Shown: piece after piece, positions 44,296-53,375 of the stretch
How the letters are laid out: each line of letters begins with the position of its first letter
How positions within the stretch are numbered: the first letter of the stretch is position 1
From: an uncultured Alphaproteobacteria bacterium
GTDB lineage: Bacteria > Pseudomonadota > Alphaproteobacteria > HIMB59 > GCA-002718135
DNA length: 53,730 bases
NCBI GenBank assembly: GCA_902540265.1
Contig: CACBLW010000008.1
Span: 1 to 53,730 of the forward strand
Direction of reading: 5' to 3'
The notes under the pieces: generated by a model
The model's input: the letters and a program-made list of their open reading frames with translations, nothing else
Databases searched by the model: none
Told to the model about the DNA's origin: nothing
Program-made: the position numbers and the translations under genes

Positions 44296-45791
44296 TCAAT
44301 AATATTATCATAATCTTTCGATGATAAGTCACTGAATTTTGTATAATTTGCATCAAAGTGCATTTTTATTGATCCAATTGGCCCATGTCTTTGTTTTGCT
44401 ATAATTATTTCTGCTTTATTATAATTTTCATTAGTTAGTTGCTGCCACCTTGATACTCTTTCATTGTATTTCATATCATCTTCTTCAGATTTTCTAATTG
44501 GTTCTAATCTTTCTAAATAATAACTCTCTCTATATATGAACATAACGACATCAGAGTCTTGTTCAATTGTACCACTTTCCCTTAAATCTGATAATTGAGG
44601 TCTTTTATCTTCTCTTTGTTCCACCTGTCTTGATAATTGAGATAAAGCAACTACTGGAATATTTAATTCTTTTGCAATTGATTTTAACCCTCTTGTTATT
44701 TCTGATATTTCTTGAACTCTTCCATCATTTCTATTGTTCGATGATGATGACATTAGTTGTAGATAATCTATGATAATTACATTTATATCATGTAAACGCT
44801 TAAGTCTTCTCGCCCTTGATCTCAAAGTTGGAATTGTTAGTACTGGGTTGTCATCAATTATTAAGTTTAAGTTTTCTAATTCAGATGAGGTTTTAGCAAT
44901 TTTATTAAAATCTTGTTTGTTAAGTTCCGCTTTACGCATCTTATCTCCGGAAATTTTTGTTTGTTCCGCTAAGATTCTGGTTGCCAATTGTTCGGATGAC
45001 ATTTCAAGAGAGAAAAATGCAACTTTACCCCCATCCACAACTTTTTTATTTTGAAATTCATCTTTTTCTTCTAGATATTTAATTGCACAATTAAATGCTA
45101 TGTTAGTACCTAAGGCTGTTTTTCCCATTGAAGGTCTACCTGCAATTATTATTAAATCAGATTTATGTAGACCTCCTAATTTTTTATCTAAATCTTTAAA
45201 GCCAGTTGGTACTCCAGCAATTTTCCCCTCTCTTTTATAAGCTTCACTTATAATATCAACGGCACCTTGAAGAGCATTTCCAAAATTTACAAATGATCTA
45301 TCTGAATTTCCAGTTTGAGATAAGTTATAAAGATCATTTTCAGCATTCTCTATTAAATTTTCTACAATATTATTATTACTTGTATTTGTTTCTTGTATAA
45401 TATTATGAGCTATTCCAACTAAATTTCTTTTAACATATAAGTCATAAATTATTTTAGCATAGTTATATGTGTTTTGCGTAGATGGAGCACTATCTTTAAT
45501 TTGATTTAAATAATTTACTTTATTTATATTATTCTTATCTTCAGGTAGGTAATTTTTAAGAGTAATTGGTGAAACTAAAATATTTTTGTCTAATAAATTT
45601 TTAATTGTAGTAAAAATAATTTTATTTGTTTCATCTACAAAATGATTTTCATGTAGAAAATCAGATATTTTTTCATAGTTTCTATTGTCCCAAAGAACAC
45701 AGCCAATTAGAGCTAATTCTGCTTCAGTATTCGAAAATAAATCCTCATTTTTTATTACACTTTGGTTTGAATTTACTAATTCAAATGACAT
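44292..45791 (-). CDS. dnaB: Replicative DNA helicase DnaB
   Basis: Hexameric replication-fork helicase, 499 residues. The N-terminal primase-interacting domain begins TEAELALIGCVLWDNRNY. The RecA-like domain has GRPSMGKT at 218-225, Walker B VIIIDYLQLM, the arginine-rich LSDLRESGTIEQDSDVVMFIYRE and the KQRHGPIGSIKMHF C-terminal motif. No intein is present. It follows rplI at an 82-bp distance on the minus strand and is coupled to alr. Confidence 0.97.
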   Translation of the reverse strand: MSFELVNSNQSVIKNEDLFSNTEAELALIGCVLWDNRNYEKISDFLHENHFVDETNKIIFTTIKNLLDKNILVSPITLKNYLPEDKNNINKVNYLNQIKDSAPSTQNTYNYAKIIYDLYVKRNLVGIAHNIIQETNTSNNNIVENLIENAENDLYNLSQTGNSDRSFVNFGNALQGAVDIISEAYKREGKIAGVPTGFKDLDKKLGGLHKSDLIIIAGRPSMGKTALGTNIAFNCAIKYLEEKDEFQNKKVVDGGKVAFFSLEMSSEQLATRILAEQTKISGDKMRKAELNKQDFNKIAKTSSELENLNLIIDDNPVLTIPTLRSRARRLKRLHDINVIIIDYLQLMSSSSNNRNDGRVQEISEITRGLKSIAKELNIPVVALSQLSRQVEQREDKRPQLSDLRESGTIEQDSDVVMFIYRESYYLERLEPIRKSEEDDMKYNERVSRWQQLTNENYNKAEIIIAKQRHGPIGSIKMHFDANYTKFSDLSSKDYDNIIE

Positions 45792-45873
45792 TGATAATAA
45801 ATAAACTATCTAAAAAAGATCACAAGAACTAGAAATAAAATTAGGTTAATAAGGTATTAATAATGTGAATAAA

Positions 45874-46317
45874 TTAGTTTTTATTTACTGTTACAAGAAA
45901 TTCTTCGTTAATACCTTCGTATGGGTTAATTTCAATGTAATGTTCACCAATTGATTTTATTTGATTTTTTATAATAATATCATCGGACTTAACTTTTAAG
46001 TTATTATCTTGAAGAAAATCTATTATTTCTTTTTTAGATATTGATCCATAAAGCTGATCTTTTTCATCTGCTTCTTTGTTAAATATAATTTTAAGTTTTT
46101 TAATATTATCCATTAAGTCTTTAGCCTCATTTAGTTTAATCTCTTCATTCTTTTCCATATCATCTTTAATTTTTTCATAATACTCTGCATTTTTTTTTGT
46201 TTCTCTAAGGGCCATTTTATTTGGAAATAAATAATTTCTAGCAAAACCAGGCTTTACTGACACTTTGTCTCCAATTTTACCTAATTTTTTAACGTTTGTT
46301 GTTAAAATAACTTTCAT
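45874..46317 (-). CDS. rplI: 50S ribosomal protein L9
   Basis: Large-subunit protein, 147 residues. The N-terminal domain signature [24 protein letters not shown] is seen, then a long connecting helix and a C-terminal globular domain with FLQDNNLKV. Its ATG overlaps the rpsR stop by 4 bp (ATGA). It is the third gene in the rpsF-rpsR-rplI operon. Confidence 0.96.
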   Translation of the reverse strand: MKVILTTNVKKLGKIGDKVSVKPGFARNYLFPNKMALRETKKNAEYYEKIKDDMEKNEEIKLNEAKDLMDNIKKLKIIFNKEADEKDQLYGSISKKEIIDFLQDNNLKVKSDDIIIKNQIKSIGEHYIEINPYEGINEEFLVTVNKN

Positions 46318-46592
46318 GATTGAGTAGATTTATTTGTATAAGAAATTAATGATAAAAAACGAGCCCTTTTAATGGCTTTAGCTAACTCTTTTTGTTTCTT
46401 TCGTGACACACCAGTAATTCTACTAGGAATAATTTTACCTTTTTCAGTTAAATACCTTGATAAGAGTCTGATATCTTTATAGTCTATTTCCGGTGACCCA
46501 GGTTGACTAAAGGGGCAAAATTTCTTTTTTTGTTCAAATGGAGAATTTGACCTTTCTTCTTTTTTCGTTTTATATTTATTTTTTTTCATCAT
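46314..46592 (-). CDS. rpsR: 30S ribosomal protein S18
   Basis: Small-subunit protein of 92 residues, with a basic N-terminal extension and the S18 core: [20 protein letters not shown] then [20 protein letters not shown]. It forms the platform heterodimer with S6, encoded immediately upstream with a 17-bp overlap. Confidence 0.96.
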   Translation of the reverse strand: MMKKNKYKTKKEERSNSPFEQKKKFCPFSQPGSPEIDYKDIRLLSRYLTEKGKIIPSRITGVSRKKQKELAKAIKRARFLSLISYTNKSTQS

Positions 46593-46902
46593 TTAACTTT
46601 GTTGGAAGATCTTGGTGATTTTTAACCTTTATGAAAATATATCTAATTAAATTTTCAGATTGATTTAATTCTTTGTTTATTTCTTTAACTATAGATCCTG
46701 ATGTTTCAATTTGAAAAAATCTATAAAAAGCTTTTTTAAATTTATTGATGTTGTAACTTAGATCCCTAAGCCCCCAATTTTCTTCGTTTACTATCTTAGC
46801 AGAATATCCTTCAAGATTAGATTTAAACTTATTAATTTCATCATTAAGCTTATTTGTTGCTAGCTCAGGATTAAATATTAGTACAACTTCAAATTTATTC
46901 AT
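46576..46902 (-). CDS. rpsF: 30S ribosomal protein S6
   Basis: The 108-residue S6 protein has the N-terminal strand [35 protein letters not shown] in the middle and IRYIFIKV near the end. It is the first gene of the rpsF-rpsR-rplI operon, with a GGAG Shine-Dalgarno just before the ATG. S6 and S18 often bind their own mRNA leader; see the stem-loop noted upstream. Confidence 0.96.
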   Translation of the reverse strand: MNKFEVVLIFNPELATNKLNDEINKFKSNLEGYSAKIVNEENWGLRDLSYNINKFKKAFYRFFQIETSGSIVKEINKELNQSENLIRYIFIKVKNHQDLPTKLNDEKK

Positions 46903-46919
46903 AAAACTCCATGGTTAAT

Positions 46920-46939
46920 CTTATATTATTAAATATAAG
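46920..46939 (-). promoter_or_regulatory. Small stem-loop upstream of rpsF
   Basis: CTTATAT and ATATAAG pair as a 7-bp stem with a 6-base loop, ending 18 bp before the rpsF ATG on the minus strand. It could be part of an S6:S18 autoregulatory leader or, on the plus strand, lie near the fabD promoter. The AT-only stem is weak, so this is a candidate only. Confidence 0.3.
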
Positions 46940-46944
46940 AGAAG

Positions 46945-46974
46945 TTGATCTTGCATATATTAAAATTTTAAAAT
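46945..46974 (+). promoter_or_regulatory. Predicted promoter of the fabD operon
   Basis: TTGATC at 46945-46950 and TAAAAT at 46969-46974 (5 of 6 matches to TATAAT) are 18 bp apart, and 13 bases precede the fabD ATG at 46988. The region is very AT-rich, so chance matches are likely. Confidence 0.4.
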
Positions 46975-46987
46975 AAATCAAGTACTA

Positions 46988-47899
46988 ATGACATCTATAG
47001 TATTTCCCGGCCAGGGCAGCCAAACAGTCGGTATGGTAAGGGATTTTTACGATAATTTTAAAATAGCTAAATTAATATTTGAAGAGATTGAAGATTATAC
47101 CAAAATTGATTTAAAAAATATAATATTTGAAAACGTTGATAATAAATTGAATTTAACACAGTTCACACAAATTTCAATTTTTGCTGCCTCTTACACTATT
47201 TACAAAGTTTATTTCTCTGAGACAGAAATAAATAATTCAAATATTAATGTAATGTTGGGACATTCACTTGGAGAATACACTGCTTTAGCATGTAGCAATA
47301 GAATTAGTTTGAAAGATGCGTGCTTGATATTAAAAAAAAGAGGTGAATTAATGAACAATGCAGTTATCCCTAATAAAACTGGAATGGCAGCGTTAATTGG
47401 TAAAGAATCAGATTTAATTCAAAATATAATAGATAAAAATAATTTAAATATAGAAATTGCTAACGACAATTCTAATATTCAAATTGTAATTTCTGGTAAT
47501 ATTGATGAATTAAAAAAAAGTGAAAAAATTTTTTTAAATAATGGAATAAAAAAATTTGTAATTTTAAATGTATCAGCAGCTTTTCATAGTAAATATATGC
47601 TTGAAGCTCAGAAAGAATTATCTAATGATATTGAAAATTTAATGTTAAAAGATAATGAAATAAAAATAATTTCTAATTATGATGCAAATGTCCATTCTGA
47701 CAACAAAACTATTAAAAAAAATTTGCAAAATCAAATGGCCAATAGAGTTAATTGGACGCAAAGTATAAAGAAACTTGATGAGATAGGTGAAAAGACAATT
47801 ATTGAAATTGGTCCAAATAAAATTTTAAGTGGATTAATAAAGAGAATCTCAAATAATTTTGATATTATTTCTATAAATAAAATTTCAGATGTTAAATGA
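46988..47899 (+). CDS. fabD: Malonyl-CoA:ACP transacylase
   Basis: Loads malonyl groups onto ACP for fatty-acid synthesis, 303 residues. The N-terminal FPGQGSQTVGM motif, the nucleophile Ser93 in GHSLGEYTAL, the ANDNSNIQIVISG segment and the catalytic His in VSAAFHSKYM are all present. It heads the run fabD-fabG-acpP-fabF-mltG-gmk. No Shine-Dalgarno is seen upstream. Confidence 0.95.
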   Translation: MTSIVFPGQGSQTVGMVRDFYDNFKIAKLIFEEIEDYTKIDLKNIIFENVDNKLNLTQFTQISIFAASYTIYKVYFSETEINNSNINVMLGHSLGEYTALACSNRISLKDACLILKKRGELMNNAVIPNKTGMAALIGKESDLIQNIIDKNNLNIEIANDNSNIQIVISGNIDELKKSEKIFLNNGIKKFVILNVSAAFHSKYMLEAQKELSNDIENLMLKDNEIKIISNYDANVHSDNKTIKKNLQNQMANRVNWTQSIKKLDEIGEKTIIEIGPNKILSGLIKRISNNFDIISINKISDVK

Positions 47900-47906
47900 T
47901 ATAAAT

Positions 47907-48632
47907 ATGAGTAAAAAAATTTTAATTACTGGTGCATCCGGTGGAATTGGTTCAGCTATTTGTGAAAAATTTGTTGATAAAAAGTTTATACTTATTTTAA
48001 CATCCTCTTCTGAAAGTAAAATTTTACAACTAAAGGAAAAGTATGGAGATGAACATTATTATTATAAAATTGATTTATCAAATCCTGAAAATGTACAAAA
48101 TTCCTTACACGAAATTTCGAAAGTTCATAAAGATATTTCAATTATTGTAAATAATGCTGGTAAAACTCATGATAATCTAATTTTTAGAATGAAAAATGAT
48201 CAATGGAATGAAGTGTTACAAACTAATCTTAATTCTAACTATCAAATTATTAAATCCTTATTACCAAATATGCTCTCAAACAAATATGGAAAAATTATAG
48301 GAATATCTTCTATTGTAGGTTCAACTGGTAACCCAGGTCAAGCCAATTATGTTGCTTCAAAATCTGGCCTAGTAGGTTTATACAAATCAATAGCTCTTGA
48401 GGTGGCAAAAAGAAACATCAATGTAAATATAATTTCTCCCGGTTTCATTTCTACTTCAATGACTGATAACTTAAACGAAGAACAGAGAAAAAATTATTTG
48501 TCTAGAATTCCAATGATGAGATTTGGCAATCCTATTGATGTAGCTAATTTAGTATTATTTTTATCTTCAGACGATTCTGCATACATAACGGGACAAAATT
48601 TTCATATCAATGGTGGAATGTTAATGGTTTAA
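47907..48632 (+). CDS. fabG: 3-oxoacyl-[ACP] reductase
   Basis: NADPH-dependent SDR that reduces beta-ketoacyl-ACP, 241 residues. The cofactor motif GASGGIG is at the N-terminus, NNAG near residue 82, the catalytic Ser in ISSIVGS and the YVASKSG (Tyr-x3-Lys) motif. The C-terminal DDSAYITGQNFHINGGM is typical of FabG. I start it at the ATG at 47907 (MSKKILITG), 7 bp after the fabD stop; an ATG at 47889 overlapping fabD would add six residues and cannot be excluded. Confidence 0.94.
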   Translation: MSKKILITGASGGIGSAICEKFVDKKFILILTSSSESKILQLKEKYGDEHYYYKIDLSNPENVQNSLHEISKVHKDISIIVNNAGKTHDNLIFRMKNDQWNEVLQTNLNSNYQIIKSLLPNMLSNKYGKIIGISSIVGSTGNPGQANYVASKSGLVGLYKSIALEVAKRNINVNIISPGFISTSMTDNLNEEQRKNYLSRIPMMRFGNPIDVANLVLFLSSDDSAYITGQNFHINGGMLMV

Positions 48633-48636
48633 ACTG

Positions 48637-48664
48637 TTGACATATATTCTAATAATAATCTAAA
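48637..48664 (+). promoter_or_regulatory. Predicted promoter of acpP
   Basis: A perfect TTGACA at 48637-48642 starts 5 bp after the fabG stop, with TCTAAA at 48659-48664 after 16 bp. An AAGGAG Shine-Dalgarno at 48674-48679 sits 6 bp before the acpP ATG. Extra transcription of acpP is expected because ACP is needed in great excess. Confidence 0.55.
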
Positions 48665-48685
48665 AGAAATAATAAGGAGAAAAAT

Positions 48686-48919
48686 ATGAGTGAAATTCAA
48701 GATCAGGTAAAAAAGATTGTTGTAGATCATTTGGGAATTGATGAATCTAAGGTTGTTCCTGAGGCAAAGTTTATTGATGATTTGGGGGCCGATAGTTTAG
48801 ATACGGTTGAATTAGTTATGGCCTTTGAAGAAAAATTTGGAATTGAAATTCCTGATGATGCAGCAGAAACTATCCAAACTGTTCAAAATGCTATAGATTA
48901 TATTGAAAGTAAAAAATAA
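48686..48919 (+). CDS. acpP: Acyl carrier protein
   Basis: The 77-residue acidic carrier of fatty-acid synthesis. Ser37 in [16 protein letters not shown] is the 4'-phosphopantetheine attachment site. The sequence is more conserved and less Lys/Asn-rich than its neighbours. It has its own promoter-like sequence and a good Shine-Dalgarno, within the fab cluster. Confidence 0.97.
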   Translation: MSEIQDQVKKIVVDHLGIDESKVVPEAKFIDDLGADSLDTVELVMAFEEKFGIEIPDDAAETIQTVQNAIDYIESKK

Positions 48920-48935
48920 ATTTTAAAATAATTTT

Positions 48936-50186
48936 ATGAGAAGAGTTGTTGTTACAGGAATGGGTTTACTCACATCCATAGGTAACAATAAAGAAATTTC
49001 CTGGAATAATCTTGTTAATAATAAATCTGGAATTAAGAAGATAAATCACTTTGATGTTTCAACTTTACCTGCAAAAATAGCAGGATACATAAATAATAAT
49101 TCTGAAGATGAACATTATTTTAATGAAAAGTCATTTTTAGAACAAAAAGACATAAATAGAAATGATAGGTTCATACAATATGGACTTGTGGCTGCAGAAA
49201 TGGCTATAGAAGATGCAGGATTAAAAAATATAAGTGAACATGATAAATTAAGAATTGGAGTATCAGTAGGATCAGGTATTGGAGGCCTTGAAACTATTTA
49301 TGAAGGATCTCTAACTATAAATAACAAAGCACCAAAAAAATTATCTCCATTTTTTATACCATCTTCACTTGTGAACTTATTATCAGGACAAATTTCAATT
49401 AAATATGGTTTTAAAGGACCAAATCATTCTGTAGTGACAGCTTGTGCCACAGGAGCTCATTCCATTGGTGATTCTGGTGAAATGATTAAACGTGGTGCCG
49501 CTGATGTGATGATAGCAGGAGGTTCTGAAGCTGCAGTATGCAAACTTGGCATTGCAGGTTTTTGTGCTGCTAGAAGTTTAAGTACTTCATTTAATGATAG
49601 ACCTACCAAGTCATCTAGACCATGGGACAAAAAAAGGGATGGTTTTGTAATGGGTGAGGGCGCAGGAATTATTATTCTTGAAGAGATGGAGTTTGCAAAA
49701 AAAAGAGGAGCACACATTTATGCTGAATTATTAGGTTATGGAATGTCAGGAGATGCACATCATATTACTGCTCCGGCTGAGGATGGAGATGGGGGATATA
49801 GAGCTATGAAGTCAGCACTTGAAATGGCTAAATTATCTTCAGATAAAGTAGACTATATAAATGCTCATGGAACATCGACAATAAAAGGTGATGTAGTAGA
49901 ACTTAATGCTATTTCAAAATTATTCAAACATGAAATATTTGTTAGTTCAACAAAGTCCTCCATAGGTCATTTACTAGGCGCAGCAGGAAGTGTGGAATCA
50001 ATATTCTCAATTATGGCATTAAACAATAATATTTTACCAGCTACACTCAACTTAGATGATCCTATTGAAACTAGTAATATAAATTTAATTCCAAAAACTC
50101 CTTTAGAAAAAAAAGTATCGTACGCCTTGAGTAATTCATTTGGATTTGGAGGAACAAATACTGCACTATTATTTAAAAATATTTAG
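48936..50186 (+). CDS. fabF: Beta-ketoacyl-[ACP] synthase II
   Basis: Condensing enzyme of fatty-acid elongation, 416 residues. The active site Cys170 is in VVTACATGAHS, and the His residues are in NAHGTSTIKGD and SSIGHLLGAAGSVE. The C-terminal NSFGFGGTNTALLF is typical. The position after acpP and the length favour FabF over FabB. It follows acpP at 16 bp, and its 3' end overlaps mltG by 47 bp if mltG starts at 50140. Confidence 0.96.
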   Translation: MRRVVVTGMGLLTSIGNNKEISWNNLVNNKSGIKKINHFDVSTLPAKIAGYINNNSEDEHYFNEKSFLEQKDINRNDRFIQYGLVAAEMAIEDAGLKNISEHDKLRIGVSVGSGIGGLETIYEGSLTINNKAPKKLSPFFIPSSLVNLLSGQISIKYGFKGPNHSVVTACATGAHSIGDSGEMIKRGAADVMIAGGSEAAVCKLGIAGFCAARSLSTSFNDRPTKSSRPWDKKRDGFVMGEGAGIIILEEMEFAKKRGAHIYAELLGYGMSGDAHHITAPAEDGDGGYRAMKSALEMAKLSSDKVDYINAHGTSTIKGDVVELNAISKLFKHEIFVSSTKSSIGHLLGAAGSVESIFSIMALNNNILPATLNLDDPIETSNINLIPKTPLEKKVSYALSNSFGFGGTNTALLFKNI

Positions 50187-51105
50187 TTTTATTTTTATAA
50201 TTTTTACTATTTTATTTTTTGCATATATTTTTTATCTTTTTAATAAAAATATAGAAATTAAAAAAAATCCTATAAGTATTAATAAAGGAGACAGCATAGA
50301 AGAAGTTTTAAAAAATAATATTATTGACATAACAATATTAGAAATTACCTTCGTAAAAATATATTTAAAAATTAATGGTTTAATTAATAAAAAATTTTTC
50401 CACTATGGTGATTTTGATATTCAAAGTAGTTCATCATTAAGAAATTTTCTAACAATCATTTCTAAACCAAGTAATGTATTATTAAAAATTACTATTGTTG
50501 AGGGTTGGTCTCAAAATCAATTAGATTCAGAACTATCAAAATATTTCACAGATTTTCATAGTATACCCTATAAAGATATTATTGCTGATACTTATTATTT
50601 TAACAAAAATGGCGATTTTGATTCTTTTCTAAATAGACTTAATAATTTTAAAATAAATTTTTTTAAAAAATATAGAAATAATAAACTAAATGAAAAATTT
50701 AATATAAATGAACTTATGATCATCGGATCATTACTAGAAAAAGAAGGTTTGGATGAAGAAGATAAGAGAAAAATATCATCTGTAATTTTTAATAGATTAA
50801 ATAGAAAAATGAAGCTACAAATTGATGCAACTGTATTATTTGCCATAACAAATGGAAAATATGATCTCAATAGAAAACTCTTAAGAAGTGATTTAAAAGT
50901 TGATCATCCCTTTAATACATATATTTATAAAGGCTTGCCTCCAGAGCCAATTTCTTATGTTGGGAAAAAAAGTTTAGAAATCTTATTTGAAAATAATAAA
51001 AATGATTTTTTGTTTTATTTTTTTAATTATTCTTTAAATAAACATATATTTTCAAAATCTTTTAAAGAGCACAAAGAAAGATTATATGAGTACAGGAAAA
51101 AATAG
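50140..51105 (+). CDS. mltG: Endolytic transglycosylase MltG (YceG-like)
   Basis: Inner-membrane lytic transglycosylase that cuts nascent glycan strands, 321 residues. A transmembrane helix is at about residues 15-34, a LysM-like region follows (SINKGDSIEEVL), and the catalytic Glu200 is in IIGSLLEKEGL. Further YceG motifs are VIFNRLNRKMKLQIDATVLF and GLPPEPISYVGKKSLEI. The only ATG is at 50140, deep in the fabF end (47-bp overlap); a TTG at 50146 is an alternative, and a start near the helix from another rare codon is possible. It overlaps gmk by 20 bp. Confidence 0.88.
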   Translation: MDLEEQILHYYLKIFSFIFIIFTILFFAYIFYLFNKNIEIKKNPISINKGDSIEEVLKNNIIDITILEITFVKIYLKINGLINKKFFHYGDFDIQSSSSLRNFLTIISKPSNVLLKITIVEGWSQNQLDSELSKYFTDFHSIPYKDIIADTYYFNKNGDFDSFLNRLNNFKINFFKKYRNNKLNEKFNINELMIIGSLLEKEGLDEEDKRKISSVIFNRLNRKMKLQIDATVLFAITNGKYDLNRKLLRSDLKVDHPFNTYIYKGLPPEPISYVGKKSLEILFENNKNDFLFYFFNYSLNKHIFSKSFKEHKERLYEYRKK

Positions 51106-51718
51106 TAAATTAATAATAATTTCATCACCTTCTGGGGCAGGTAAAACTACCTTGTGTAAATTATTAATTAAAAAAATGAAAAATATCAATTTATCAATTT
51201 CATATACTTCTAGGAGTAAAAGGCTAAATGAAGTTGAAGGAAAAGATTATTTTTTCATAAATAAGAAAAAATTTGAACAACTTAAAAAGAAAAATTTTTT
51301 TATAGAAACAGCAACTAACTTTAATAACCTATACGGCTCTCCATTTAAAAATATAACTTTATCAAAGAAAAAAAATAAACATATTTTATTTGATATAGAT
51401 TGGAAGGGTGCTAGAAAAATTAGAAAAAATTATAAAAAGGATGATATTATTGATTTTTTTATTCTACCACCATCCAAATCTGAATTAAAACGAAGGTTAG
51501 TCAAAAGAGGAAGAGATAATAAAAAAGAAATAAATTTAAGACTTTCCTATGCAATAGATGAAATGAGGCACTATAGCGAATATAAATATGTACTTATCAA
51601 TGAAAAAGTTCATAAAACTGTAAATGAAGTAAAAAAAATAATTGAATATCATCAATTAATTATGAACCAGCGAGAAGTTTTAAAAACAAAATTAAAAAAA
51701 ATCATAAATAGAAACTAA
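51086..51718 (+). CDS. gmk: Guanylate kinase
   Basis: Phosphorylates GMP to GDP, 210 residues. The P-loop SSPSGAGKTT is at residues 13-22, the GMP-binding segment SYTSRSKRLNEVEGKDYFFI follows, then LFDIDWKGARKI and the Arg-rich LVKRGRD lid. It overlaps mltG by 20 bp at its start and converges on rsmA with a 27-bp overlap at its end. Confidence 0.95.
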   Translation: MSTGKNSKLIIISSPSGAGKTTLCKLLIKKMKNINLSISYTSRSKRLNEVEGKDYFFINKKKFEQLKKKNFFIETATNFNNLYGSPFKNITLSKKKNKHILFDIDWKGARKIRKNYKKDDIIDFFILPPSKSELKRRLVKRGRDNKKEINLRLSYAIDEMRHYSEYKYVLINEKVHKTVNEVKKIIEYHQLIMNQREVLKTKLKKIINRN

Positions 51719-52411
51719 TTCATCAATATTTAGCTGATCAACCCTTTTATTAAATAAATTATTTTCAATATTAGTATCAAGATTGTTATAAATTTTTTTT
51801 CTTACATTCTTAAATATTTTAGCACTAAAATAATTTGCTTTATTTAAATCTATATTTTTTTTGTTAAATTTAAATTTAACAATTGTAGATTTTACCTTGG
51901 GCTTAGGAAAAAAAACTTTGGATGAAACATCAAAACATCGATTATAATTTGATACAATTCTTGTTAAAAATTTATATTTATTCATCTTAGGTAATTTATA
52001 ATCAAATTTAAGAGACATTTCTTTTTGAATCATGAATATCATTTCATAAATATTATTTTTATAATTAAATAAATATAAAATTATTTTTGAGCTGATGTTG
52101 TAAGGTAAATTTGAAATAATGATAAGATTTTTAAAATCACTTAGGCTGGTTGAAAGAATATCATCTCCAATTATATTTACTATTTTGTTGTTTTTATATT
52201 TTTCAATTAATTTTTTTTTTAAATTAATATCTTTTTCAATTAAATAAATTTTTTTTGGTTTCCTTTCTAAAATGCTATCAGTTAAAAAACCATATCCAGG
52301 ACCAATTTCGAGAATTTCATTTCCCTCAACTATAGTTTGATCAACAATTTTTTTTGAAATATTTTTATCTATTAGAAAATTTTGACTTAATGATTTTTTA
52401 GGTTTTGCCAT
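51692..52411 (-). CDS. rsmA: 16S rRNA (adenine1518/1519-N6)-dimethyltransferase
   Basis: KsgA dimethylates A1518 and A1519 in the 16S 3' hairpin. The 239-residue protein has the N-terminal KKSLSQNFLIDKN motif, SAM motif EIGPGYG at 35-41, ISNLPYNISSKI near residue 98 (motif IV, NLPY), and PKPKVKSTIVKF. It is shorter than the E. coli protein (273) at the C-terminal helical domain. Start overlaps pdxA by 14 bp; the end overlaps gmk. Confidence 0.93.
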   Translation of the reverse strand: MAKPKKSLSQNFLIDKNISKKIVDQTIVEGNEILEIGPGYGFLTDSILERKPKKIYLIEKDINLKKKLIEKYKNNKIVNIIGDDILSTSLSDFKNLIIISNLPYNISSKIILYLFNYKNNIYEMIFMIQKEMSLKFDYKLPKMNKYKFLTRIVSNYNRCFDVSSKVFFPKPKVKSTIVKFKFNKKNIDLNKANYFSAKIFKNVRKKIYNNLDTNIENNLFNKRVDQLNIDELVSIYDFF

Positions 52412-53375
52412 TAAGTATTCTGTTATTATAAATTTTATTTATTAATTTATAACTATTTATAAAAGATTTATTCGAAAATTTATTACTTCCAAGTAAATTA
52501 TAAGCTGTCCCATGATCTGGCGATGTTCTTATAATATTTAAATTTCCAGTATAATTTACTCCAGAAAATTGACTAATAAATTTAAAAGGTATTAATGCTT
52601 GGTCATGGTAAATAAAAATAAAACAATCAAATTTATTTATATTTTCCTTAATTAAAAGACTATCAGCGGAAAATGTGCCATTAATATTAACATCTTTTTT
52701 TTGTAATTTTTTAATAACAGGATGTATTATTTGAATCTCCTCAGTTCCTAACTCACCATTTTCTCCGGCATGTGGATTTAAACCAGAAATAACAAGTTTT
52801 GGTTTTTTAATATTGAAATCAAATTTTAAAGATTTGTTTAAGTTATAAATTTGATTAAATAAAAAGTCTTTTTTTGAAATTACTTTTGAAATTTTTTTAA
52901 CCTCTATATGTGTTGTTAAAGGTGATATAATGATTTTTTTGTGAAATAAGATCATATTTACATTATTTTTTTTATCTTTTTTTTGAAAATATTCTGTATG
53001 TCCTATAAAATTTTTATTTATTTTATTTTTAATTAGGTCTTTTCTTAAGGGTAAGGTAATGATTCCAATACATTTCTTATTTTTACATAAATTGTATCCA
53101 TATTTAAGAGACTTATATGTATTGTCTTCCAATGAATTTGCTGAATAGGAAAAAATATTAAATTTCTCTTTATGATATATAAATTTATTTTTTTTAAAAT
53201 TAACTAAATTTAATTTTAATTTTATATTTCTTTTCTTTAGTAATTTATTTAAAATATTAATATTCGAAACAAGAATAAAGTTTTTTATTTTTTTTTCTTC
53301 CCAGGTTTTTATAAGTATTTCTATTCCAATACCATTGATATCTCCTATTGTTATTGCAACTAATTTATTCATCAA
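52398..53375 (-). CDS. pdxA: 4-hydroxythreonine-4-phosphate dehydrogenase
   Basis: NAD-dependent enzyme of the DXP-dependent pyridoxal phosphate route, 325 residues. The N-terminal VAITIGDINGIGIEI, the central IGHTEYFQK, the ISGLNPHAGENGELGTEE metal/substrate segment and IYHDQALIPFK are present, and TSPDHGTAYNLLG is near the end. The surA-pdxA-rsmA order is conserved in Proteobacteria. It overlaps the upstream SurA-like gene by 11 bp and rsmA by 14 bp. Confidence 0.94.
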   Translation of the reverse strand: MMNKLVAITIGDINGIGIEILIKTWEEKKIKNFILVSNINILNKLLKKRNIKLKLNLVNFKKNKFIYHKEKFNIFSYSANSLEDNTYKSLKYGYNLCKNKKCIGIITLPLRKDLIKNKINKNFIGHTEYFQKKDKKNNVNMILFHKKIIISPLTTHIEVKKISKVISKKDFLFNQIYNLNKSLKFDFNIKKPKLVISGLNPHAGENGELGTEEIQIIHPVIKKLQKKDVNINGTFSADSLLIKENINKFDCFIFIYHDQALIPFKFISQFSGVNYTGNLNIIRTSPDHGTAYNLLGSNKFSNKSFINSYKLINKIYNNRILNGKT

